NCBI GenBank assembly: GCA_002414905.1
Contig: DIAY01000121.1
Location: 1 to 5,080 of the forward strand
Reading direction: 5' to 3'
DNA length: 5,080 bases
Origin: Holophagales bacterium UBA5066
GTDB lineage: Bacteria > Acidobacteriota > Thermoanaerobaculia > UBA5066
A program made the translations under genes and the position numbers. Positions 1 through 5,080 of this stretch are shown one piece after another (within the stretch, counting starts at the first letter, position 1; each line of letters opens with the position of its first letter). The notes beneath the pieces are model-generated. The model ran no database searches. It saw only the letters and a list, made by a program, of their open reading frames with translations, and was not told the DNA's origin.

Positions 1-443
1 GCGAGGGAGATCGTCGAGATCGTGGAGGCGACGAGCTCGCAGTAGCCGAGAAGGTCCTCGAACGTGGCGTAGCGCGACGTCACGAGGTCCTGGCGGCAGC
101 CGGCGAGAAGCCCCTCGAACGCTCCCTTCGGGATCGGGAATCGCGGCAGCGCCTCAGCGAGCGCGACGCCCGCCGGGCTCGAAGGCCTGCCGGCGTAGAC
201 GGCGTCGAGCTCCGTCGCCCACGCGTCGAGCCGTTCCCCGGCGCCCGCCGGGTCACCCTCGTCGACGGCGTCGTCGGCGGCGCGGCACCAGGCGTAGGCC
301 GCATAGACGGCGTGCCGCCGCTCCTTCGGGAGGAAACGAAAGCCGACGGAGAAGTTCGCACCCGCCTTGTGCGTGAGGCTGCGGTTCGCGCGGTGGGCCG
401 ACGCGAGATCGGGCACGGCCGGATCGGTGAGGGCGGCGGTCAC
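1..443 (-). CDS. Squalene/phytoene synthase family protein (partial, C-terminus beyond left edge)
   Basis: The gene reads leftward from a GTG at 443 and leaves the window after 147 complete codons. The family joins two prenyl diphosphates head to head, giving squalene, presqualene diphosphate or phytoene, usually at the membrane surface. Seen here: the N-terminal block NFSVGFRFLPKERR (residues 30-43), typical of the family, then the first aspartate-rich motif DDAVD (57-61), which in this family binds the Mg-diphosphate of the substrate. CRQDL (116-120) and YCELVASTIS (134-143) follow. In most relatives the last block reads close to YC-x-x-VAGTVG; here both glycines are serine. The second Asp-rich motif would lie in the missing part. 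The start is supported by GGGAGGA at 448-454 and by a 4-bp GTGA overlap with the stop of the upstream flavoprotein gene, so the two are almost certainly cotranscribed. Product (squalene, phytoene or other) cannot be decided; HpnC/HpnD-type and CrtB-type enzymes are all possible. Confidence 0.88.
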   Translation of the reverse strand, partial: MTAALTDPAVPDLASAHRANRSLTHKAGANFSVGFRFLPKERRHAVYAAYAWCRAADDAVDEGDPAGAGERLDAWATELDAVYAGRPSSPAGVALAEALPRFPIPKGAFEGLLAGCRQDLVTSRYATFEDLLGYCELVASTISTISL

Positions 444-1576
444 CCGATCCTCCCGAGCTCGGGAGCGCGGATCTCGCGCTCCCGGGCGCGGCACCAGTGC
501 GGGGGGAGCCGGTGCGCGCAGAGCCCGCGGTTGCGCCAGAGCGCGGCGACGAGCGGCGCCAGCGCAAGGCGGACGGGACCGGGCCGGTAGAACGCGGAGA
601 GAACCGAGCGGAAGTCCACCCGCGTGGCGAGCCGGGCGAAGAGCGAGAGGCCGAAGGCGCCACCCGCCTCGTAGAGGAAGCGGTTGACGAGCGAGACGCG
701 CTGGCGGCGCCCGAAGCGCTCGCGGGCGAGCGCGGCGAAGTCGCCCCCGGTCAGGAGCGCCTCGGCCGCGAGGGCCCCGGAGGCGATCGCGTAGCGCATC
801 CCGAGGCCGAAGAGGTAGTCCTGAAACGCCCCCGCCTCGCCCGCCGCCGGTCGCCCGTCGCGCCCCGGCTCGGGGGCGAGCGCGAAGTTCATGAAGGAGT
901 AGGCGTCGCGCCGTCCCTCCATCGGGAACGCGTCGACGGAAAGGAGCTTCTCCTTCGCCTTCTCGAAGTAGCCGTCGATCCCCCCGAGGTCGCGGACGAT
1001 CGCGCAGCCGAACGTTCCGCGTCCGCCGACCGTGAACAGGTACGCGTAGCCACCGGGGGCGACCGAAGGATCGAAGAGGACGCGGACACGGGTCGTCCGG
1101 TCGGTTTCGAACGCCATCTCGCGGGCCAGGCCGTCGGGCGTCTGCGGCCCCGTGGCGACGAGGTCGACGGAGGCGGGCTCGACCCGTGATCGGAACCGAA
1201 TCTCGGCTCCGGCCTGCTGCGCTCCCGCCAGGAGCGTCGTGTCGAGCGTCCCCTCGCCGGGACCCCGGGTGACGAACCAGGCGTACGGCTCCTTCGAGGC
1301 GATCTCGAAGCGTCGCATCCGCGCGTCGAAGAACTCGGCGGACGTCGCCGGGACCCACGACGGGGCCGGGAGGCCGAGCCGCGTGAACATCGCGGGGACG
1401 TTTTCGCGGCGGTCGGAGGCGTCCTCGATCACCTGCAGGTCCCCGACGAAACGGGCCCCCACCGTGGCGTTCTTCTCGTGGACCACGACCGTCCGGCCGG
1501 CCCGCGAGAGGAGGGTCGCGGCGGCGAGTCCGGCGGGGCCGGCGCCGGCGATGGCGATCGTCGAGGTGCCGTTCAC
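440..1576 (-). CDS. FAD-dependent oxidoreductase, geranylgeranyl-reductase-like
   Basis: A 378-residue flavoprotein. The N-terminus is a Rossmann beta-alpha-beta FAD-binding fold: GAGPAG at residues 11-16 (GxGxxG) and the ribose-binding glutamate E34 at the end of the second strand. A VGARFVGDLQ segment follows this fold, and a GGYAYLF core strand lies in the middle. A late block starting GEAGAFQDYLFGLGMRYA (246-263) matches the second FAD-contact motif of geranylgeranyl-reductase-family proteins, usually GDA-AG and then GxGxxxA; Glu replaces the usual Asp here. Members reduce or oxidise isoprenoid chains or related lipids. The overlap with a head-to-head prenyl synthase gene points to work on a C30/C40 or similar isoprenoid, but the reaction is inferred. 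The start is GTG at 1576: an in-frame TAA lies at 1591-1589 and later starts would cut the Rossmann fold. No Shine-Dalgarno is visible before it, so initiation may be weak or nearly leaderless. No transmembrane segment is obvious. An alternative is a generic FAD-binding monooxygenase-like enzyme. Confidence 0.85.
   Translation of the reverse strand: MNGTSTIAIAGAGPAGLAAATLLSRAGRTVVVHEKNATVGARFVGDLQVIEDASDRRENVPAMFTRLGLPAPSWVPATSAEFFDARMRRFEIASKEPYAWFVTRGPGEGTLDTTLLAGAQQAGAEIRFRSRVEPASVDLVATGPQTPDGLAREMAFETDRTTRVRVLFDPSVAPGGYAYLFTVGGRGTFGCAIVRDLGGIDGYFEKAKEKLLSVDAFPMEGRRDAYSFMNFALAPEPGRDGRPAAGEAGAFQDYLFGLGMRYAIASGALAAEALLTGGDFAALARERFGRRQRVSLVNRFLYEAGGAFGLSLFARLATRVDFRSVLSAFYRPGPVRLALAPLVAALWRNRGLCAHRLPPHWCRAREREIRAPELGRIG
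446..473 (-). promoter_or_regulatory. Stem-loop enclosing the ribosome binding site of the prenyl synthase gene
   Basis: On the minus strand (mRNA sense) the Shine-Dalgarno GGGAGGA (454-448) sits 4 bases before the GTG start at 443. It lies inside an inverted repeat. The core is a perfect 16-bp palindrome at 450-465, CTCCCGAGCTCGGGAG, which can fold as a stem with an AGCU loop. An alternative adds an outer arm, GATCC (473-469) against GGATC (450-446), with GCGC (468-465) as a one-sided bulge. In either fold most of the Shine-Dalgarno is paired. The same bases encode the last residues of the upstream flavoprotein, so ribosomes finishing that gene would melt the structure. The arms are seen directly; the coupling role is inferred. 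Confidence 0.55.
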
Positions 1577-1664
1577 GAGAGACGGCCATTATTGCGGATC
1601 GCTCGGGAAAGGCGGACGACCCGGCCCTGGGGACTAAACTCCGTGGCTTTTGGAAAGGTCTTTC
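1577..1664. promoter_or_regulatory. Divergent intergenic region between the isoprenoid operon and the radical SAM gene
   Basis: These 88 bp separate two divergently read genes and must carry a promoter for each side unless transcription comes from farther away. It holds the few AT-rich words in the neighbourhood. On the plus strand, TAAACT at 1635-1640 could serve as a -10 element, but no convincing -35 lies 16-18 bp upstream. On the minus strand, AATAAT around 1594-1589 lies about 12 bases before the GTG at 1576; if it is a -10 element the transcript would be nearly leaderless, which would fit the missing Shine-Dalgarno. These are weak matches from inspection only. No operator-like palindrome or riboswitch is recognised. 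Confidence 0.35.
1652..1658 (+). promoter_or_regulatory. Ribosome binding site that decides the start of the radical SAM gene
   Basis: GGAAAGG lies 6 bases upstream of the ATG at 1665. An in-frame TTG at 1650 would overlap this site and have no ribosome binding site of its own. The protein therefore most likely begins MRFDTLRPRL rather than five residues earlier. Confidence 0.7.
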
Positions 1665-4301
1665 ATGCGTTTCGACACTCTCCGCCCCCGACTCGAGCCC
1701 TTCCTCCTCCGCGTGGAGCGCCCCGGCCGCTACCTCGGCCTGGAGCGCAACGTCATCCGCAAGGACCTTCCGTCCTCGGACGTCACGCTCTGCCTCGCCT
1801 TTCCGGATGCCTACGAGATCGGGATGAGCCACACCGGAACGAGGATCCTCTACGAAATCGCCAACCGCCGCGAGGGCTTCGCCTGCGAGCGCAGCTACGC
1901 GCCGTGGGTCGACCTCGAGGAGGTGATGCGGCGCGAGGCGATCCCGCTCTTCTCCATCGAGTCGTGCGCCCCGGTGCGCGATTTCGACGTCGTCGGCTTC
2001 TCCCTCCAGAGCGAGCTGAACTACACGAACGTTCCGAACATGCTCGACCTCGCCGGGATCCCGGTCCTCGCCGCCCAGCGCGCCGACAGCGATCCGCTCG
2101 TCATCGGCGGCGGGCCGTGCGTCGCGAATCCCGAGCCGGTGGCCGACTTCTTCGACGTCTTCCTGATCGGCGACGCCGAGGAGGCGCTCGGGGTCTTTCT
2201 CGACGCGGTGAAGACGACGCGCGACCTGCCCCGCCGGGAACGGCTCCTCGCCTTCGCCGCCTGCCCCGGCATCTACGTCCCCTCTCTCTACGACGTGACC
2301 TACGGTGGACCGGACGACGACCGGGTCGTCTCGTACGTCCCGAACGCTCCAGGCGTCCCCGAGCGGGCCAAACGGGTCTGGATCGAGCGGCTCGACCCGT
2401 CGGTCTACCCCGACAAGCCCTTGGTCCCGTCGGTCGACATCGTCCAGGACCGCCTCGGCCTCGAGATCATGCGCGGCTGCACGCAGGGCTGCCGCTTCTG
2501 CCAGGCCGGCTACTGGTACCGCCCCGTCCGCGAGCTCGATCCCGCCGACGTCGCCCGGATGACGAAGGCTTTCATCGACGAGGCAGGGTGGTCGGAGGTC
2601 GGGCTCCTCTCCCTCTCCTCGGCCGACTACTCGCAGATCGAGCCGCTCGTGGCCTGCCTCGCTCCCGAGCTCGCGAAGACGAAAGTCTCCATCTCCCTCC
2701 CGTCGCTTCGCGCCGAGGCGTTCTCGGTCGCCCTCGCCGACGCCGTCTCCGAGGTGAGAAAGTCGGGCTTCACGTTCGCCCCGGAAACCGGCTCCGACCG
2801 GCTCCGCCGCGTCATCAACAAGACCTTCACGAACGACGACATGGTGAAGGCCGCGGGCGTCGCCTTCGAGCGGGGCTGGGACCTCATCAAGGTCTACACG
2901 ATGATCGGCCTCCCCTCCGAGACGACCGCCGACCTCGACGAGCTCGTGACGCTCGTGGCGAACATCCTCGCCGAGGCGCGCAGGAAGGGCGTGCGGGCCA
3001 CGGTCCACGTCTCCATCGGCTCGTACGTCCCGAAGAGCTTCACGCCGTTCCAGTGGTCGGCCTTCAACGGCGTGGATCAGCTCAGCCAGAAGCTCGCGTA
3101 CCTGAAGGAGAAGTTCCGCCCGGTGCGCGGCGCGAAGCTGAAGTGGCACGAGCCGAAGGAGGCCGAGATCGAGGCGATGCTCTCGCTCGGCGACCGGCGG
3201 ATGTCGAAGGCGCTCCTCGAGGTCTGGAAGCGGGGCGGGAAGTTCGACGGCTGGTCCGAGCACTTCTCCTGGCAGCGCTGGACCGAGGCCCTCGAGGCTG
3301 CCGGGATCCCGAAGGCGCGCCACCTCCGGGAGAAAGACCTGAAAGAGACGCTCCCCTGGGACATCGTGGACGCATCGATCCGCAAGCCCTTCCTCGTCGT
3401 CGAGTGGAAGAAGGCGCTGCAGGAGATGGCGACCCAGGACTGCAAGTGGGGGCACTGCACCGCCTGCGGAGTCCCTGGCAACGGCGAGGACACCGTCCTC
3501 GCCGGCGGCATGCCCGAGGCGTTCTCGTTCGCCCTCCCCTCTCTCATTCCCCCGGTGGCCGCTCCAGGCGCGAACGAGGCCGTGTCGACAGAGACGGTCC
3601 CCACAACGAACGGCGCCTCCCTCCCTTCCACCTCGGGCGTCGCCGGCGGGGTCGCCGACGCGAGAGACGTGGGGCGCGGGGCGGCTTACACCGACAAGGC
3701 GAAGGGCGCGGCCTACCGGATGAAGGCGACGCCCGATCTCCTCCCGCTGCGCGAACGCCGGACGTCCCGGGGCGGGGCGAGCGAAACCGCCGCGATCGCG
3801 AGGAGCTGGCGCGTCTCCTTCGAGAAGCTCGGGGACGCACGCTACATCTCCCACCGCAACGTCATGGACGTCCTCGAGCGGGCGCTGCGCGCCGCGGGAG
3901 TGCCCGTCCGCTACACGGAGGGCTTCAACCCCCACATCCGCCTCTCGATGGGACCGGCGCTGCCCCTCGGGCAGGAGTCACGTCACGAGCTCTTCGATCT
4001 CGACGTCCTCGACACGCTGACGCCCGGGCACCTCGCCGCCGTGAATGACCGGCTCCCGCCCGGCATCCGGCTGCTCGCCTGGGACGAGCTGCCCGCTGGC
4101 GCGCGCTCCCTCGGGAAGGCCGCGACCGAGGCCGTCTACCGCTTCACCCTGCCGAACGGCGAGGAGCTGACGCAGCGCCTGCTCCTGGCAGGCGAAGGCG
4201 CCACGACCCCGAAGCGATTCATCGAGACGACGTGGGGCCTCGCCGCCGAGGACCAGCACGCCATCCGCGTCGTCCGCGAGGAGATCGTTCTGGGGCGCTG
4301 A
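1665..4301 (+). CDS. B12-binding-like radical SAM protein fused to DUF2344 (TIGR03960-TIGR03936 fusion)
   Basis: An 878-residue fusion. Residues about 23-185 form the N-terminal B12-binding-like region, with YLGLERN (23-29), PDAYEIGMSHTG (47-58) and VIGGGPC (146-152). No canonical DxHxxG cobalamin-ligand motif is evident, so cobalamin binding is uncertain. The radical SAM core (about 260-500) carries GCTQGCRFC, whose cysteines C272, C276 and C279 (CxxxCxxC) would hold the [4Fe-4S] cluster that cleaves S-adenosylmethionine, and FAPETGS (371-377). A second cysteine set, C593-x4-C598-x2-C601 in DCKWGHCTACG, ends this part and may bind another cluster or metal. A roughly 110-residue Ala/Gly/Ser/Thr-rich linker leads to DUF2344 (about 714-878), recognised by RVSFEKLGDARYISHRN and YTEGFNPHIRLSMGPALPLG. 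The two halves occur fused or as adjacent genes in many bacteria, often beside ribonuclease G and rplU-rpmA; that neighbourhood is absent here. The substrate is unknown; an RNA-related role is only a guess from that context. A pterin-fold gene follows 27 bp downstream, probably in the same operon. Confidence 0.92.
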   Translation: MRFDTLRPRLEPFLLRVERPGRYLGLERNVIRKDLPSSDVTLCLAFPDAYEIGMSHTGTRILYEIANRREGFACERSYAPWVDLEEVMRREAIPLFSIESCAPVRDFDVVGFSLQSELNYTNVPNMLDLAGIPVLAAQRADSDPLVIGGGPCVANPEPVADFFDVFLIGDAEEALGVFLDAVKTTRDLPRRERLLAFAACPGIYVPSLYDVTYGGPDDDRVVSYVPNAPGVPERAKRVWIERLDPSVYPDKPLVPSVDIVQDRLGLEIMRGCTQGCRFCQAGYWYRPVRELDPADVARMTKAFIDEAGWSEVGLLSLSSADYSQIEPLVACLAPELAKTKVSISLPSLRAEAFSVALADAVSEVRKSGFTFAPETGSDRLRRVINKTFTNDDMVKAAGVAFERGWDLIKVYTMIGLPSETTADLDELVTLVANILAEARRKGVRATVHVSIGSYVPKSFTPFQWSAFNGVDQLSQKLAYLKEKFRPVRGAKLKWHEPKEAEIEAMLSLGDRRMSKALLEVWKRGGKFDGWSEHFSWQRWTEALEAAGIPKARHLREKDLKETLPWDIVDASIRKPFLVVEWKKALQEMATQDCKWGHCTACGVPGNGEDTVLAGGMPEAFSFALPSLIPPVAAPGANEAVSTETVPTTNGASLPSTSGVAGGVADARDVGRGAAYTDKAKGAAYRMKATPDLLPLRERRTSRGGASETAAIARSWRVSFEKLGDARYISHRNVMDVLERALRAAGVPVRYTEGFNPHIRLSMGPALPLGQESRHELFDLDVLDTLTPGHLAAVNDRLPPGIRLLAWDELPAGARSLGKAATEAVYRFTLPNGEELTQRLLLAGEGATTPKRFIETTWGLAAEDQHAIRVVREEIVLGR

Positions 4302-4306
4302 GCGCC
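4294..4306 (+). other. Short hairpin with the stop codon in its loop
   Basis: GGCGC (4294-4298) and GCGCC (4302-4306) are perfect complements, and the three bases between them, 4299-4301, are exactly the TGA stop of the radical SAM gene. The stem is only 5 bp and has no T-tract, so it is not a convincing terminator. It could modestly affect termination or reinitiation at the next gene, or be chance in GC-rich DNA. Confidence 0.3.
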
Positions 4307-4315
4307 GCAAGGCCG

Positions 4316-4321
4316 ACAGGA
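4316..4321 (+). promoter_or_regulatory. Probable ribosome binding site of the pterin-fold gene
   Basis: ACAGGA ends 7 bases before the ATG at 4329, within the 27-bp gap after the radical SAM gene. The match to the Shine-Dalgarno consensus is partial (AGGA core), but placement is right and there is no better start nearby. Confidence 0.5.
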
Positions 4322-4328
4322 TCTCGCG

Positions 4329-4703
4329 ATGCCGTTCACGATTCGCTGCCACGCGACCTTCGAGGCCGCCCACCACCTCCGCGAGTACGCGGGGGGGCCG
4401 GAGCCGGTGCACGGACACTCCTGGAAGATCGAGGTCGCCCTCGGAACCGACGCTCTCGGTCCCTGGGACCTCTCGATTGACTTCGTCCCGACCGAACGGC
4501 TCGTGAGGGAGCTTGCCGCGCGCCTCCACGACCGCGACATCAACTCCGTGCCGCCGTTCGACGTGAAGAACCCGAGCGCCGAAAACGTCGCGCTCTGGGT
4601 GGCGGACGAAATCCTCGCCTCGGGCCAGCTGAAGGACGGGGCGCGACTCGAGGAGGTGACGGTGTGGGAGGGGCCGCGGAACTCGGTGACCTGGAGACCC
4701 TGA
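4329..4703 (+). CDS. 6-pyruvoyl-tetrahydropterin synthase / QueD-family protein lacking the catalytic cysteine
   Basis: A 124-residue protein of the usual family length (about 115-140). The T-fold family acts on dihydroneopterin triphosphate or dihydroneopterin; QueD makes 6-carboxytetrahydropterin for queuosine, and PTPS-III variants make 6-hydroxymethyl-dihydropterin for folate. Seen here: FEAAHHL with zinc ligand H15, then HGH with H28 and H30, completing the three-histidine zinc site. IDF (50-52), NPSAENVA (81-88) and the pterin-anchoring glutamate E114 in VWEGP are also present. In QueD the catalytic Cys sits four residues before the first His of HGH; here that position is P24, while E25, at minus three, is kept, as in Glu-dependent PTPS-III enzymes. 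The usual LDH-x-x-LN catalytic Asp-His appears as LHDRDIN (66-72), with the two residues exchanged. QueD activity by the standard mechanism is therefore doubtful. A folate-side (FolB-replacing) role or a new reaction linked to the upstream radical SAM gene is possible. Family assignment is firm, reaction is not. Confidence 0.88.
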   Translation: MPFTIRCHATFEAAHHLREYAGGPEPVHGHSWKIEVALGTDALGPWDLSIDFVPTERLVRELAARLHDRDINSVPPFDVKNPSAENVALWVADEILASGQLKDGARLEEVTVWEGPRNSVTWRP

Positions 4704-4712
4704 GACCCTGAG
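4694..4712 (+). repeat. 8-bp tandem repeat across the pterin-fold gene stop codon
   Basis: GAGACCCT occurs at 4694-4701 and again directly at 4702-4709, followed by GAG as the start of a third copy. The stop codon TGA at 4701-4703 spans the junction of the two units. A change in copy number would move the frame and alter the C-terminus, so this is a plausible slippage site, though it affects only the last one or two residues. Confidence 0.7.
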
Positions 4713-4763
4713 CGCCCGGTTCCGCGGCTGCGGGCGTGCGGGCGGGGCGCGCGGCCCCGCCCG
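4713..4763. terminator. Pair of GC-rich hairpins between convergent genes
   Basis: In the 74-bp gap between two convergent genes there are two inverted repeats. The first pairs CGCCCG (4713-4718) with CGGGCG (4731-4736) across a 12-base loop that contains CCGCGG. The second is perfect over 10 bp: CGGGCGGGGC (4739-4748) with GCCCCGCCCG (4754-4763) around a 5-base loop. GCGGGCG is also repeated directly (4730-4736 and 4738-4744), so the arms can pair in alternative ways. No T-tract follows on either strand, so this is not a textbook intrinsic terminator. A bidirectional terminator, or a structure protecting 3' ends, is the most likely role given its position. Confidence 0.5.
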
Positions 4764-4777
4764 TCTGACCGCGAGCC

Positions 4778-5080
4778 CTACTTGCCGGCGACCGTCCCGA
4801 AGGAGGGCAGGGCCATTCCGGCCTCCGTCTTCGCCTTCGCCGCCTGGGGAAGCTCTTCCGGCGAAGTCGCGGGGCGGGGCCGGTACGTCGGCAGCGGGAC
4901 CGATTTGCCGCCCGCGTAGATCGGGTGACGCCCCTTGTCGCGGTACCAGTCGGCGAGAGTGGCCGTCTGGTGCATCTCTTCGATGATCTGCCTCCACCCC
5001 GCGCCGGTGTTGTAAGCGCAGAAGGAGATCTCGCCGAGCTGAGTGCCGTACGGGATGATGCACATCTCGGTCCGGCGGAA
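4778..5080 (-). CDS. C-terminal part of a probable radical SAM protein, tetraether-lipid-synthase-like (partial, N-terminus beyond right edge)
   Basis: An open frame enters at the right edge and ends at TAG (4780-4778), giving 100 residues. An ATG at 5065 is internal rather than a start, because the frame stays open to the edge and residues before it (FRRTE) fit the block that follows. That block, EMCIIPYGTQLGEISFCAYN, has two cysteines (visible residues 7 and 21) and continues to a WRQIIE segment. It resembles the C-terminal Cys-x-Ile...FCAYN...R block that I recall from radical SAM proteins related to archaeal tetraether lipid synthase (Tes) and its bacterial relatives, where extra cysteines hold auxiliary iron sites. 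WYRDKGRH (45-52) and a Pro/Ala-rich tail ending AGK follow. The radical SAM cysteine motif itself would lie outside the window, so the class is inferred from memory of the tail alone. It is convergent with the pterin-fold gene and not in its operon. Confidence 0.6.
   Translation of the reverse strand, partial: FRRTEMCIIPYGTQLGEISFCAYNTGAGWRQIIEEMHQTATLADWYRDKGRHPIYAGGKSVPLPTYRPRPATSPEELPQAAKAKTEAGMALPSFGTVAGK

Noticed and set aside
80..361. A minus-strand open frame of 93 codons at the left edge
   Set aside because: It is an Arg/Ser/Pro-rich alternative frame within the prenyl synthase gene, whose own frame gives the aspartate-rich motif.
497..1189. A plus-strand open frame of 230 codons opposite the flavoprotein gene
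   Set aside because: Its composition is highly charged (Arg, Glu, Gly) without motifs, and the opposite strand encodes a protein with intact FAD-binding motifs.
1587..1589. An ATG (minus strand) just upstream of the flavoprotein GTG start
   Set aside because: It is 13 bases away and therefore out of frame; the correct frame is closed by a TAA at 1591-1589.
1650..1664. An upstream TTG start for the radical SAM gene
   Set aside because: It overlaps the GGAAAGG ribosome binding site, which is correctly spaced for the ATG at 1665, and has no site of its own.
3077..3631. A minus-strand open frame of 184 codons opposite the end of the radical SAM part
   Set aside because: It is Ser/Arg/Pro-rich, has no recognised motif and is fully antisense to the conserved Cys-cluster region.
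1478..4048. A very long plus-strand open frame (about 856 codons) overlapping the radical SAM gene in another frame
   Set aside because: Its translation is dominated by Arg, Pro and Gly with no recognisable motif, while the overlapping frame has clear domains. It is a by-product of GC-rich third positions.
1665..4301. Reading the radical SAM gene as QueE because a QueD-like gene follows
   Set aside because: QueE is a short protein of about 200-250 residues without a B12-binding-like region or DUF2344. The 878-residue architecture here belongs to a different family.
3978..5063. A minus-strand open frame of 361 codons opposite the DUF2344 domain and the pterin-fold gene
   Set aside because: It lies antisense to two well-supported genes and to the hairpin gap, is Arg/Gly/Pro-rich and shows no family motif. 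The real minus-strand gene here is in another frame and ends at 4778.

Overview
The window comes from a very GC-rich bacterial chromosome. Its coding regions use G/C at nearly every third codon position, so long Arg/Pro/Ala-rich shadow frames run opposite or beside the real genes. Nothing fixes the taxon. The gene repertoire (a head-to-head prenyl synthase next to a geranylgeranyl-reductase-like flavoprotein, a TIGR03960-TIGR03936 radical SAM fusion, and a radical SAM tail resembling tetraether-lipid-type enzymes) would suit an Acidobacteriota-like or other deep soil/sediment lineage. That assignment is an inference of low to moderate confidence. No mobile element, CRISPR array, tRNA or rRNA is visible.

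Left block (1-1576, minus strand): an isoprenoid operon reading leftward. A 378-residue FAD-dependent, geranylgeranyl-reductase-like oxidoreductase (1576 to 440) overlaps by 4 bp (GTGA) with a squalene/phytoene-synthase-family gene (443 to beyond the left edge; 147 residues visible). The Shine-Dalgarno of the second gene lies inside an imperfect stem-loop formed by the last codons of the first gene, a layout suggesting translational coupling.

Centre (1577-1664): an 88-bp divergent intergenic region that must hold the promoters for both directions. Only weak promoter-like words can be seen.

Right block (1665-4703, plus strand): a two-gene unit. An 878-residue fusion of a B12-binding-like/radical SAM protein (TIGR03960 type) and a C-terminal DUF2344 (TIGR03936 type) domain is followed 27 bp later by a small 6-pyruvoyl-tetrahydropterin-synthase/QueD-fold protein. 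The latter keeps its zinc histidines but lacks the catalytic cysteine and has an inverted Asp-His pair. A 74-bp convergent intergenic region follows, with an 8-bp tandem repeat and two GC-rich hairpins.

Right edge (4778-5080, minus strand): the C-terminal 100 residues of a protein whose Cys-containing block resembles the tail of tetraether-lipid-synthase-like radical SAM enzymes.

Overall the window holds lipid/isoprenoid metabolism on the left (and perhaps at the right edge) and radical SAM plus pterin-fold chemistry in the middle. The points most worth following are the catalytically altered pterin-fold enzyme paired with a radical SAM fusion of unknown function, the occluded ribosome binding site in the isoprenoid operon, and the partial lipid-type radical SAM gene.
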